Source: Capnocytophaga catalasegens
GTDB taxonomy: Bacteria > Bacteroidota > Bacteroidia > Flavobacteriales > Flavobacteriaceae
Length of the DNA: 64,000 nt
Assembly: GCF_026005215.1 (NCBI RefSeq)
Contig: NZ_BPMA01000028.1
Span: 1-64,000, forward strand
Reading direction: 5' to 3'
Shown here: positions 29,969 through 37,958 of the stretch, piece by piece
Layout: every line of letters begins with the position of its first letter
Position numbering within the stretch: the first letter of the stretch is position 1
Notes under the pieces: generated by a model
Databases searched by the model: none
Seen by the model: only the letters and a program-made list of their open reading frames with translations
Told to the model about the DNA's origin: nothing
Made by a program: the position numbers and the translations under genes

Positions 29969-30346
29969 ATGAAAGATATTCAAAACCTAAATGACATTAA
30001 ACAAATGGTTGATACGTTTTATGACAAAGTCAATCAAGATGCCGAATTGTCTTATATTTTCAATGATTTTGCTAAAATAAATTGGAAAACACACCTCCCT
30101 ACAATGTATGCTTTTTGGAACAAAATTCTATTTAGTGAAGGTAATTACAGAGGTAATCCGTTTGAAAAACATATTCCTTTACCTATCGAAGAGAAACATT
30201 TTGATCGTTGGGTAGCTATTTTTATTGAAAATATTGATAGTCAATTTGAAGGTGAAAAAGCCGAAGAAGTTAAAATGCGAGCGCAATCTATCGCCTATGT
30301 CTTCAATAACAAACTCAATATGTTACGAACAGAAAATCATTTATAA
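29969..30346 (+). CDS. Group III truncated hemoglobin
   Basis: Small haem protein of 125 residues, probably involved in oxygen or nitric-oxide chemistry in the cytoplasm. The globin core has NWKTHLPTMYAFWNKILF (distal helices) and PIEEKHFDRWVAIF, in which the His of KHFDRW is the expected proximal haem ligand. The ATG at 29969 is preferred; the in-frame TTG at 29948 lies inside the promoter. The cupin gene follows after 10 bp, so the two are co-transcribed. Group III truncated globins are common in Bacteroidota and Campylobacter; the physiological role here is unknown. Confidence 0.88.
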   Translation: MKDIQNLNDIKQMVDTFYDKVNQDAELSYIFNDFAKINWKTHLPTMYAFWNKILFSEGNYRGNPFEKHIPLPIEEKHFDRWVAIFIENIDSQFEGEKAEEVKMRAQSIAYVFNNKLNMLRTENHL

Positions 30347-30356
30347 ATCATAAAAT

Positions 30357-30698
30357 ATGAAAACAAATTCTTTAACCAAAAACATAACTTACAAAGTTGA
30401 TAAACCCAATGTAGAAGTTCTTTTAGAAACTTCTTTTTCTAAAGAAATACGCATTACTATGCAAGCCGGTCAGGTAATGAAAGAACACCAAACTCCTTAC
30501 CCTATTGTGGTGGAAATCTTCGAAGGGAAAATTGATTTCGGAGTACAAGGCAACATTTCTCAGTTAGAAAAAGGAGATATACTAACTCTTGAAGGAGCCG
30601 TTCCTCACGACCTGAAAGCGTTGGAAAACAGCATTGTACGCCTTACTCTTTCCAAATATGATAAAGTAGAACGCGTGCAAGAAGTAGCCAAACAATAA
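30357..30698 (+). CDS. Small cupin-domain protein
   Basis: Single-domain cupin of 113 residues without a signal peptide. Cupin motif 1 is seen as KEHQTPYPIVVEIFEGKIDFGV and motif 2 as LEKGDILTLEGAVPHDLKAL, giving two candidate metal-binding His residues (EHQ and PHD) but fewer ligands than the full 3-His/1-Glu set. It begins 10 bp after the globin stop. The pairing suggests a shared role, perhaps in redox or nitrosative stress, but that is inference. The function of the family cannot be derived from sequence. Confidence 0.8.
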   Translation: MKTNSLTKNITYKVDKPNVEVLLETSFSKEIRITMQAGQVMKEHQTPYPIVVEIFEGKIDFGVQGNISQLEKGDILTLEGAVPHDLKALENSIVRLTLSKYDKVERVQEVAKQ

Positions 30699-30730
30699 AT
30701 TGTTTTTTTTAAATCTTTTTTAGCTTTTAC

Positions 30731-30762
30731 ATTGCATTATTATGCAATTTTTTGTACTTTTG
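30731..30762 (+). promoter_or_regulatory. Hairpin plus -7 element before the MFS gene
   Basis: ATTGCAT (30731-30737) pairs with ATGCAAT (30742-30748) and is followed by six T, so it can terminate the globin-cupin transcript. It also overlaps the expected -33 position of TACTTTTG (30755-30762). That -7 lies only 4 bp before the ATG, so the transcript is probably leaderless or nearly so. Confidence 0.6.
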
Positions 30763-30766
30763 CAGA

Positions 30767-32188
30767 ATGAATTTTCTACAAACATCGAAAGATAAAGATG
30801 CTGTAAAGCAGATTCTCCCCTATATCTTAGCTGTTTCGATTTTCATGGAAATGCTTGACTCTACAATACTCAATACAGCATTACCACAAATGGCAAAAGA
30901 CCTTGGCGAATCGGCTTTACATATGCAAATGGCCATTATCAGTTATGTGTTGGCTTTGGCGCTTCTTATTCCGATAAGTGGATATATTGCTGATAAATTT
31001 GGAACAAAAAAAGTCTTCATAACTGCTTTATTTACTTTCAGTTTAGGGTCACTCTTTTGTGCTCTTTCAACCGATTTAACTCAACTGATAATTTCACGAG
31101 TAATACAAGGTTTTGGCGGTTCAATGATGAATCCTGTCGGGAGATTAGTTCTCATTAGGGCTTTTCCACGAGCCGAATTTGTCAAAGCGATGAATTACGC
31201 CGTAGTCCCTGGACTATTAGGTCCCATTATAGGGCCTTTGGCAGGAGGTTATTTCGTTGATTATTTCTCGTGGCATTATATATTTTTGATTAACATTCCT
31301 ATCGGAATTATAGCAATGTTACTAACAGCTCGCTATATGCCAAATTTCAAAGATTCTAATGCTAAAATAGACCTGCGCGGATTTATTATTTTTGGAACAG
31401 CTTCTATTATTATTTCAATAGCCTTAGAACTAACAGGTAAAACAAACGGATTTTATATTGTGGGAATTTTACTCTTAGGTATATTGATACTCTATTTCTA
31501 TTATCTACATGCTAAAAATTACGAAAGACCTTTATTCTCACTCAAACTATTTCAAGTACGCACTTTTCGTATAGGTATTGTGGGTAATTTGGCTTGCCGA
31601 TTAGGCATTGCTTCCGTACCCTTGTTAGTCCCTATTATGATTCAAATCGCATATGGGGCTTCGGCAATTGTCTCAGGATGGGTCGTAGCTCCAATGGCAA
31701 TAATGTTACTTATAGGTAAATACGCTGTAATGGAAATATTAGACCGCTTTGGATATAGAAAAGTTTTGATTTTCAATACAATAATTATTGGATTGTTGAT
31801 TATCTCTCTGGGGCTTCCTACCGAAACAATGCCTGTATATTGGTTTATTCCTACAATGTTTCTACTGGGATTTTTCAATTCCATACAATTCACCGCGATG
31901 AACTCAATAGCTATTGCAGGATTACGACCCATACAAGTAAGCAGCGGAAATAGCTTAGTGGCTGTAAATCAACAGTTAGCAATTAGTTTTGGAGTAGCTT
32001 TGGGTTTTTCTATACTTCGATTTATGGACAATTCTTCATGGCTTACGCACAATTCGGAGCATCTTTCTTTTCGATATACATTCTGGATAATGGGAATGTT
32101 AACAATACTTTCGAGTTTTGTTTTCACAAAATTGCACCCACGCGATGGAGATAATTTGCGAAGTGCTATTCCTGTAAAATCCAAATAA
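30767..32188 (+). CDS. MFS drug exporter, DHA2 (EmrB/QacA) family
   Basis: Proton-driven multidrug exporter in the inner membrane, 473 residues with about 14 hydrophobic segments. Typical marks are MEMLDSTILNTALPQMAKDL in helix 1, GYIADKFGTKKVFI (motif A) after helix 2, and SRVIQGFGGSMMNPVGRLVLI and PGLLGPIIGPLAGGYF (motif C, antiporter type). The ATG at 30767 is chosen; a TTG 15 bp upstream lies in the promoter. No membrane-fusion partner is adjacent, so it probably works alone. Substrates are unknown. The divergence from the globin-cupin pair by a hairpin and its own promoter suggests an independent unit. Confidence 0.9.
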   Translation: MNFLQTSKDKDAVKQILPYILAVSIFMEMLDSTILNTALPQMAKDLGESALHMQMAIISYVLALALLIPISGYIADKFGTKKVFITALFTFSLGSLFCALSTDLTQLIISRVIQGFGGSMMNPVGRLVLIRAFPRAEFVKAMNYAVVPGLLGPIIGPLAGGYFVDYFSWHYIFLINIPIGIIAMLLTARYMPNFKDSNAKIDLRGFIIFGTASIIISIALELTGKTNGFYIVGILLLGILILYFYYLHAKNYERPLFSLKLFQVRTFRIGIVGNLACRLGIASVPLLVPIMIQIAYGASAIVSGWVVAPMAIMLLIGKYAVMEILDRFGYRKVLIFNTIIIGLLIISLGLPTETMPVYWFIPTMFLLGFFNSIQFTAMNSIAIAGLRPIQVSSGNSLVAVNQQLAISFGVALGFSILRFMDNSSWLTHNSEHLSFRYTFWIMGMLTILSSFVFTKLHPRDGDNLRSAIPVKSK

Positions 32189-32237
32189 ATAGTTTTTGTT
32201 GATTAAAAATAATTTTCTTGAAACTTAGTTTTCCAAA

Positions 32238-34583
32238 ATGACCATTCCTTTCAAAAAAATATTTCGTACATACAAAATCCGATGGATTCTTTTGGGAATC
32301 ATCTTAATTGCTTATTTTTTCTGCCTTCCTAAGCAATTATTCAATCAAACTTATTCGACCATAGTAGAAAGCCGAGAAGGAAAATTACTCGGAGCCAAGA
32401 TTGCCTTAGACGGACAATGGCGGTTTCCTGAACGGGATAGCATTCCTCTTCGGTTTGAAAAGGCTTTGCTTTTGTATGAAGACGAATATTTTTACTACCA
32501 TTGGGGAATAAATCCTGTTTCAATAGGCAAAGCACTGGGGCAGAATATTCGACAAGGACATATCGTGCGTGGAGGAAGCACACTTACTCAGCAAGTTATT
32601 CGTCTTGCTCGGCAAAAATCAAATCGAACTTACATAGAAAAAATCATTGAAGCCATACAAGCTACTCGATTAGAATTTCGTTATTCAAAACAAAAAATAT
32701 TGGCTTTATACGCTTCACACGCCCCTTTTGGAGGCAATGTCGTAGGGATTGATATGGCAGCTTGGCGGTATTTTGGATTACGCCCCGAACAATTATCGTG
32801 GGCAGAAAGTACCCTACTCGCAGTTCTTCCAAATGCGCCTGGACTTATCTATCCGGGTACAAGACAATTAAAACTGAAAGAAAAACGCGATAAACTTCTT
32901 TTAAAACTTTATCAGAAAAAAATCATAGACCTACAAACATACGAATTAGCAATTCTTGAACCTCTTCCCGAAAAACCACACCCACTTCCACAAGAAGCAC
33001 CTCATTTTGTAGAGCGAGTTGCTCAAGAACAACAAGGAACTCTGCTAAAATCTACCCTCGATTTTTTCTTACAACAACGTGTTAATGAGATTGTTGCAAA
33101 ATATTATACATTGTACAAACAATTTGAAGTGTATAATATGGCGGTGCTCATTACTGACGTGAAAACACATCAAATAGTAGCTTATATCGGGAATACACCT
33201 ACCGACAAAGACCATCAGAAAGATGTTGATATAACCCGAGCCCCACGCAGTACAGGCAGTATTTTAAAGCCCTTTTTGTACGGAGCAATGCTTGATACAG
33301 GAGAATTACTTCCTTCTGAAATTGTTCCCGATGTACCTACACATATTTCAGGATATACGCCACAAAATTTTGAACAAACTTACGAAGGTGCTGTCCCTGC
33401 CAATGAAGCTTTGACAAAATCGCTAAACATCCCTTTTGTTCTGCTTCTACAAAAATTTGGTTTATATAGATTTTATGAACATTTACAAAAACATCATCTG
33501 ACAAATATCAATAAACACCCAGATCATTACGGGCTTTCGTTAATACTGGGAGGTGCCGAAAGTAATTTATGGGATATCTCTCAAGCTTATACCAATATGG
33601 CTTCAGAGCTGAATTATTTTAACCAAAACAAGATGTACAAAAACCCATATTTTGTGCCTTTACAATACCATTTGCAACAAAAACTACCTCCCACCAGTGC
33701 TTCACATACCAAAAATATATTAAGTGCAGGAGCAATATGGCGTACTTTTGAAACACTCACACAAGTAAACAGACCGTTGTATGATTCAGCTTGGCGGTAT
33801 TATAATTCTTCGCAGCGTATTGCATGGAAAACAGGAACAAGTTTCGGAAATCGCGATGCTTGGGCTGTAGGAATAACCGCTGGCTATGTAGTAAGTGTTT
33901 GGGTAGGAAATGCTTCGGGAGAAGGACGTCCAGAACTAACAGGAGCAAATAATGCATCTCCAATACTATTCGATATTTTCGGTATTTTGCCTAAACATAA
34001 TTGGTTTGAACCTCCTTTAGATGATTTGGAAACATATACTATTTGCGCCAATAGCGGGTTGCTCGCTTCTGAAATCTGTCCCAAACAAACGATAAAATCT
34101 GTTGCCAAAGCTCCCGAAGCAAAATTGTGCAATTATCACAAATTAGTTCATCTCTCCAAAGATAAAAAATATCAAGTAAATACCGATTGTGATTCTTGGC
34201 AAAATATCAGTACCGAAAGTTATTTCGTTTTGCCACCAATTATGGAGTGGTATTACAAGAAAAATCACATTAACTACAAGAGTTTGCCTCCGCTTCGTAC
34301 GGATTGTGCTTCGTCTGACAAGCAATCTGTGCTTGATTTTATTTATCCCAAACACGGAAGCGTTATTTATCAAACTACAGGATTTGGTGGGTTAGCACAA
34401 CCTATTGTCAGTAAAATAGCCTACACGGGCAAAGATTCTGTTTTTTGGTACTTAGATGATCAATTTTTGGGACAAACACTACATTATCACGAAATGACTT
34501 TCCGAACAACAAAAGGAGAGCATTTTTTAAAAATCATTGATAATCAAGGAAATGAAAAAACAATTCTCATTATAATAAAATAA
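32238..34583 (+). CDS. pbpC: Penicillin-binding protein 1C
   Basis: Bifunctional peptidoglycan synthase of 781 residues anchored by one N-terminal helix (RWILLGIILIAYFFCLP). The GT51 glycosyltransferase domain has LLYEDEYFYYHWGIN (catalytic Glu in EDEYF) and RGGSTLTQQVIRLARQ. The transpeptidase domain has the serine motif RSTGSILKPFLYG (SxxK), SLNIPF as second motif and WKTGTSFGNRDAW as KTG motif. The tail is the BiPBP_C domain typical of PBP1C (GSVIYQTTGFG...). The alpha2-macroglobulin partner often found beside pbpC in proteobacteria is absent. It starts 49 bp after the MFS gene. Confidence 0.94.
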   Translation: MTIPFKKIFRTYKIRWILLGIILIAYFFCLPKQLFNQTYSTIVESREGKLLGAKIALDGQWRFPERDSIPLRFEKALLLYEDEYFYYHWGINPVSIGKALGQNIRQGHIVRGGSTLTQQVIRLARQKSNRTYIEKIIEAIQATRLEFRYSKQKILALYASHAPFGGNVVGIDMAAWRYFGLRPEQLSWAESTLLAVLPNAPGLIYPGTRQLKLKEKRDKLLLKLYQKKIIDLQTYELAILEPLPEKPHPLPQEAPHFVERVAQEQQGTLLKSTLDFFLQQRVNEIVAKYYTLYKQFEVYNMAVLITDVKTHQIVAYIGNTPTDKDHQKDVDITRAPRSTGSILKPFLYGAMLDTGELLPSEIVPDVPTHISGYTPQNFEQTYEGAVPANEALTKSLNIPFVLLLQKFGLYRFYEHLQKHHLTNINKHPDHYGLSLILGGAESNLWDISQAYTNMASELNYFNQNKMYKNPYFVPLQYHLQQKLPPTSASHTKNILSAGAIWRTFETLTQVNRPLYDSAWRYYNSSQRIAWKTGTSFGNRDAWAVGITAGYVVSVWVGNASGEGRPELTGANNASPILFDIFGILPKHNWFEPPLDDLETYTICANSGLLASEICPKQTIKSVAKAPEAKLCNYHKLVHLSKDKKYQVNTDCDSWQNISTESYFVLPPIMEWYYKKNHINYKSLPPLRTDCASSDKQSVLDFIYPKHGSVIYQTTGFGGLAQPIVSKIAYTGKDSVFWYLDDQFLGQTLHYHEMTFRTTKGEHFLKIIDNQGNEKTILIIIK

Positions 34584-34586
34584 TAG

Positions 34587-34594
34587 TATCTTTG
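34587..34594 (+). promoter_or_regulatory. -7 element of the hydroxyacid dehydrogenase gene
   Basis: TATCTTTG directly after the pbpC stop and 16 bp before the next ATG. No clear TTTG at -33; the upstream box would lie inside pbpC. Confidence 0.6.
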
Positions 34595-34610
34595 TCGCAA
34601 ATTTTTCAAA

Positions 34611-35549
34611 ATGAAAATACTACATATTGATACAAATCACCCACTTATGATAGAACAATTATCAAAAGCTGGGTTTGAAAATCACGAAGATTATACAAGT
34701 AGCAAAAAAGAAATTTTAAAAAAAATAGCTCTTTATGATGGACTTATTATTCGTAGTAGATTTTCAATAGATAAAGCATTCTTAGACGAAGCTCATAATT
34801 TGAAATTTATCGGACGTGTTGGTGCAGGATTAGAAAATATTGATTGTCAATATGCTCAAAGTAAGGGAGTTATGCTTATTTCTGCTCCTGAAGGTAATCG
34901 AAATGCGGTAGGAGAGCATACGCTTGCCTTACTTCTTTCTCTTTTGAATAAAATAAAAAAAGCAGACACAGAGGTTCAGCGAGGGATTTGGCTCCGTGAA
35001 GAAAATCGCGGATACGAACTTGATTACTTAACTGTCGGTATTATTGGTTACGGAAATATGGGTAAATCTTTTGCGAAAAAACTTCGAGGATTCAGTTGTA
35101 AAGTGATTTGTTACGATATAAAACCCGATGTTGGCGATGAAAATGCCATTCAAGTTTCTCTAAAACAATTACAAGAGCAAGCCGATGTTGTGAGCCTTCA
35201 TACACCACAAACTCCTCTTACCGTACAAATGGTTAATCATCTGTTTATCAGTCAGTTTTCGAAAAATTTTTGGTTTCTAAATACCGCTCGTGGCAAAAGT
35301 GTAGTTACTACAGACTTGGTTCAAGCACTAAAATCAGGAAAAATAAAAGGTGCTGGATTAGACGTATTAGAATACGAAAAATCTTCGTTTGAAGATTTCT
35401 TTCAAGAAGAATTACCTGAGGATTTTTCGTATTTACTCAATGCCAATAACGTAATTATTACACCACATATTGCTGGTTGGACTATTGAAAGTAAAACCAA
35501 ACTTGCACAAGTTATCGTCGATAAAATCATACAAAATTTTGTATCATAA
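34611..35549 (+). CDS. D-2-hydroxyacid dehydrogenase (phosphoglycerate dehydrogenase-like)
   Basis: NAD-dependent dehydrogenase of 312 residues, cytoplasmic. The NAD fold shows GIIGYGNMGKSFAKKL (GxGxxG), then LHTPQTPLTVQMVNHLF, NTARGKSVVTTDLVQALKSG and GAGLDVLEYE. The active-site His lies in ITPHIAGWT, with Arg in GRVGAGLENID. It lacks the C-terminal ACT domain of long SerA, like the short forms in Bacteroidota. It could act in serine synthesis (3-phosphoglycerate) or on another 2-hydroxyacid; serC/serB are not adjacent. It is transcribed from its own promoter and ends at a strong bidirectional terminator shared with the OmpA gene. Confidence 0.87.
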   Translation: MKILHIDTNHPLMIEQLSKAGFENHEDYTSSKKEILKKIALYDGLIIRSRFSIDKAFLDEAHNLKFIGRVGAGLENIDCQYAQSKGVMLISAPEGNRNAVGEHTLALLLSLLNKIKKADTEVQRGIWLREENRGYELDYLTVGIIGYGNMGKSFAKKLRGFSCKVICYDIKPDVGDENAIQVSLKQLQEQADVVSLHTPQTPLTVQMVNHLFISQFSKNFWFLNTARGKSVVTTDLVQALKSGKIKGAGLDVLEYEKSSFEDFFQEELPEDFSYLLNANNVIITPHIAGWTIESKTKLAQVIVDKIIQNFVS

Positions 35550-35566
35550 TCTCCTTATACAAAAAG

Positions 35567-35593
35567 AAAAAACCTCTCTTTCGAGAGGTTTTC
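35567..35593. terminator. Bidirectional terminator between the dehydrogenase and OmpA genes
   Basis: Stem AAAACCTCTC / GAGAGGTTTT (10 bp, exact) with TTTC loop, A-run before and T-run after, at convergent gene ends. Confidence 0.92.
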
Positions 35594-35620
35594 CCATGTA
35601 TAATCTTATGAATAGAAAAA

Positions 35621-36721
35621 TTAGTTTCCTAAAATTCTGAATTCAGTACGGCGATTTTTAGCGTGTTCTTCTTCTGAACATTGAACGCCATTAGCACATC
35701 TATTAACCAGACGAGACTCTCCGTATCCTTTAGCTGCCAATCTTGAACGATTGATTCCTTTTGAAGCAAGGTAATTAACCACAGCATTTGCTCTTTGTTG
35801 AGAAAGTGACATATTGTAGTCGTCATTACCACGAGAATCAGTATGAGACATTATTTCAATGCTTTTGTTATTCCCTCTAAGCAAAGGCAACAACATATCA
35901 TCAATTACTTTTTCAGATGCTTTTGTCAACTTAGCGCTATTGTATTCATAATATACAGGAAGTAATGTAGGTTCTAACAAACGGCAATCAACTTCTTCCC
36001 ATACAGTATCTCCACCTTTTTTAACCAATTCTCTTTTGGTTATGGTTGTATATTCAGCAGGCACTTCTACTTTTTTGGTTGAAGCGGGTACATCAACTAC
36101 TGTTCTTTTGATAGTTGCATACTCAGCAGGAATTTCGATTTCATCAACACGAGCAGGAGTTTTTATAACTTGCTTTTTGTAAGTAGCTGAATTTTCGTTG
36201 ATTGGTGTTTCTTCTACTGAAGCATCTTGTACCAAAGTAGTAATATCAATCGATTTGAATTGAGCTGGATATTCTACAAAACACGCAGTAACACAAGCTT
36301 CTTTGTTGATAGAAGGGCAATTATCCAAAGTTTTGTATTCCCATCCTGATGTTTTAGGAGTAATTTCAAATGTTTTCGTTTCTTTTCCAAAAGAAGCAGG
36401 AACTACTTTAAATGTAGAGGCTTTTTCTTTTTGAACATAAGGAACTTCTATTGTCTGATAAACAGCAGGAACATACACCAATTTTTTTGATGCTTCTTTA
36501 ATTACTACACGTTCTTCAACGGTTTTAAAAGTAGCAGGCACTACTTCAAGTTTAGAGTATGCAGGTTTGACCATTACACGCTCTTCAACATCTTTGAACT
36601 CATCTTTTGTGATACATTTCACATAACACTTACCAGGTGCTGGGTTATCAGGCAAATTTTGAGCCAACGCTACACCTGCAAATGAAGTAACAGCCATAAG
36701 GCTTAACATTGTTTTTTTCAT
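35621..36721 (-). CDS. OmpA-family outer-membrane/peptidoglycan-anchoring protein with repeated VPA-motif region
   Basis: Cell-envelope protein of 366 residues. The signal peptide ends GVALAQ. Residues about 35-240 contain repeats of a unit of about 20-25 residues with the pattern V.VPA.Y.T...R.V(V/I) (VVPATFKTVEERVVIKEA, YVPAVYQTIEVP, EIPAEYATIKRTVVDVPA, EVPAEYTTITKRELVKK). Residues about 250-366 are an OmpA-like peptidoglycan-binding domain (YYEYNSAKLT, MSHTDSRGNDDYNMSLSQQRANAVVNYL, NRRTEFRI). Four Cys lie near the repeats. No beta-barrel is evident, so it is not a classic OmpA porin. The repeat region may bind partner protein or wall; this is inference. Confidence 0.85.
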   Translation of the reverse strand: MKKTMLSLMAVTSFAGVALAQNLPDNPAPGKCYVKCITKDEFKDVEERVMVKPAYSKLEVVPATFKTVEERVVIKEASKKLVYVPAVYQTIEVPYVQKEKASTFKVVPASFGKETKTFEITPKTSGWEYKTLDNCPSINKEACVTACFVEYPAQFKSIDITTLVQDASVEETPINENSATYKKQVIKTPARVDEIEIPAEYATIKRTVVDVPASTKKVEVPAEYTTITKRELVKKGGDTVWEEVDCRLLEPTLLPVYYEYNSAKLTKASEKVIDDMLLPLLRGNNKSIEIMSHTDSRGNDDYNMSLSQQRANAVVNYLASKGINRSRLAAKGYGESRLVNRCANGVQCSEEEHAKNRRTEFRILGN

Positions 36722-36883
36722 ACTAAATTAAAATTTAAAAATGAATTACTTTTCAGGGGCGAAATTAGTACTTTATTTTATATTTACAACAAAAAAACAT
36801 GATTTTTTTTAAAATTTTTTTCAACAACTAATAAAAACCTTTTCAGCAAGACTTAATTTGTTTTACCACTCAAATTATATTTA

Positions 36884-36936
36884 TAATTTTGTTGAATATA
36901 AAATAACGCAAATTATTATAAAAAAATGTATCTTTG
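36884..36936 (+). promoter_or_regulatory. Two candidate promoters for the PfkB kinase gene
   Basis: TAATTTTG (36884-36891) with TTTG at 36857-36860 (23-bp spacer), and TATCTTTG (36929-36936), 29 bp before the ATG. The second is the better -7 match but lacks a clear -33. Confidence 0.5.
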
Positions 36937-36965
36937 CCCCCTAATTTAGAGCTATCAATACTGGT

Positions 36966-37892
36966 ATGAGCAAATTGTTAACAATAGGGTCTATGGCTTT
37001 TGACGCTATCGAAACACCCTTTGGTAAAATAGAAAAAACAATGGGAGGAGCGGCAAATTACATAGGTATTTCAGCTTCACTTTTTGACATAGAACAAGCC
37101 GTTGTTTCGGTTATAGGAGATGACTATCCTTCGGAGTATCTCAAAGTTTTAACTGATCGCGAAATTGATATTTCATATATTGAAATAGTTAACGGAGGAA
37201 AAACCTTTTTTTGGAGTGGAAAATATCACAACGATATGAATACACGCGATACACTAACTACACAACTGAATGTTTTGGAACATTTTTCTCCGAAAATTCC
37301 TGAATATTTTACTGATGCTCCATATATAATGCTCGGTAATTTGCATCCACAAATACAACTTGATGTACTTGCTCAATTACCTACTCGTCCTAAACTTGTT
37401 GTACTTGACACTATGGGGTTTTGGATGAATCATACGTGGGATACTCTTCTGAAAATCATTGCTCAAGTAGATGTTATTACCATCAATGATGAAGAAGCCC
37501 GCCAACTTAGTAATGAATGTTCATTAGTGAAAGCTGCTCAAAAAATTATGCAAATGGGAGTAACTTATGTAGTCATCAAAAAAGGGGAACATGGGGCTTT
37601 GCTCTTCCATGAAAAAGATATTTTCTTTGCTCCAGCTCTTCCCTTGGAAGATGTTTTCGACCCAACGGGAGCGGGAGACACTTTTGCAGGAGGATTTTTA
37701 GGTTATTTAGCAAAAACAGACGATATTTCATTCAATAATATGAAAAATGCAATTATATATGGATCAACATTAGCTTCGTTTTGTGTTGAACAATTTGGTA
37801 CTGAACGAATGCTTTCCTTAACCAAAGATGAAGTACTCAAACGTCTTTTACAATTCAAAGAACTTACACAATTCGAAATTAAAATAGCCTAA
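36966..37892 (+). CDS. PfkB-family sugar/nucleoside kinase
   Basis: Cytoplasmic ATP-dependent kinase of 308 residues in the ribokinase fold. It has the glycine-rich N-terminal PfkB motif (KTMGGAANYIGISASLF) and the C-terminal signature DPTGAGDTFAGGFLGYL, in which the Asp of GAGD is the catalytic base. ITINDEEARQL is also typical. The substrate is not determinable; ribokinase, adenosine kinase or fructokinase-like activity are all possible. The gene stands alone between its own promoters and a terminator. Confidence 0.88.
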   Translation: MSKLLTIGSMAFDAIETPFGKIEKTMGGAANYIGISASLFDIEQAVVSVIGDDYPSEYLKVLTDREIDISYIEIVNGGKTFFWSGKYHNDMNTRDTLTTQLNVLEHFSPKIPEYFTDAPYIMLGNLHPQIQLDVLAQLPTRPKLVVLDTMGFWMNHTWDTLLKIIAQVDVITINDEEARQLSNECSLVKAAQKIMQMGVTYVVIKKGEHGALLFHEKDIFFAPALPLEDVFDPTGAGDTFAGGFLGYLAKTDDISFNNMKNAIIYGSTLASFCVEQFGTERMLSLTKDEVLKRLLQFKELTQFEIKIA

Positions 37893-37897
37893 AATAA

Positions 37898-37924
37898 AAA
37901 AGCCATCTAATTTAGACAGCTTTT
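37898..37924. terminator. Bidirectional terminator between the kinase and RND pump genes
   Basis: Stem AAAAGC-TCTAA / TTAGA-GCTTTT with a CA/CA internal loop, at convergent gene ends. Confidence 0.8.
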
Positions 37925-37958
37925 AATTATATTGAAATATCAATACTTATGAACGTTT

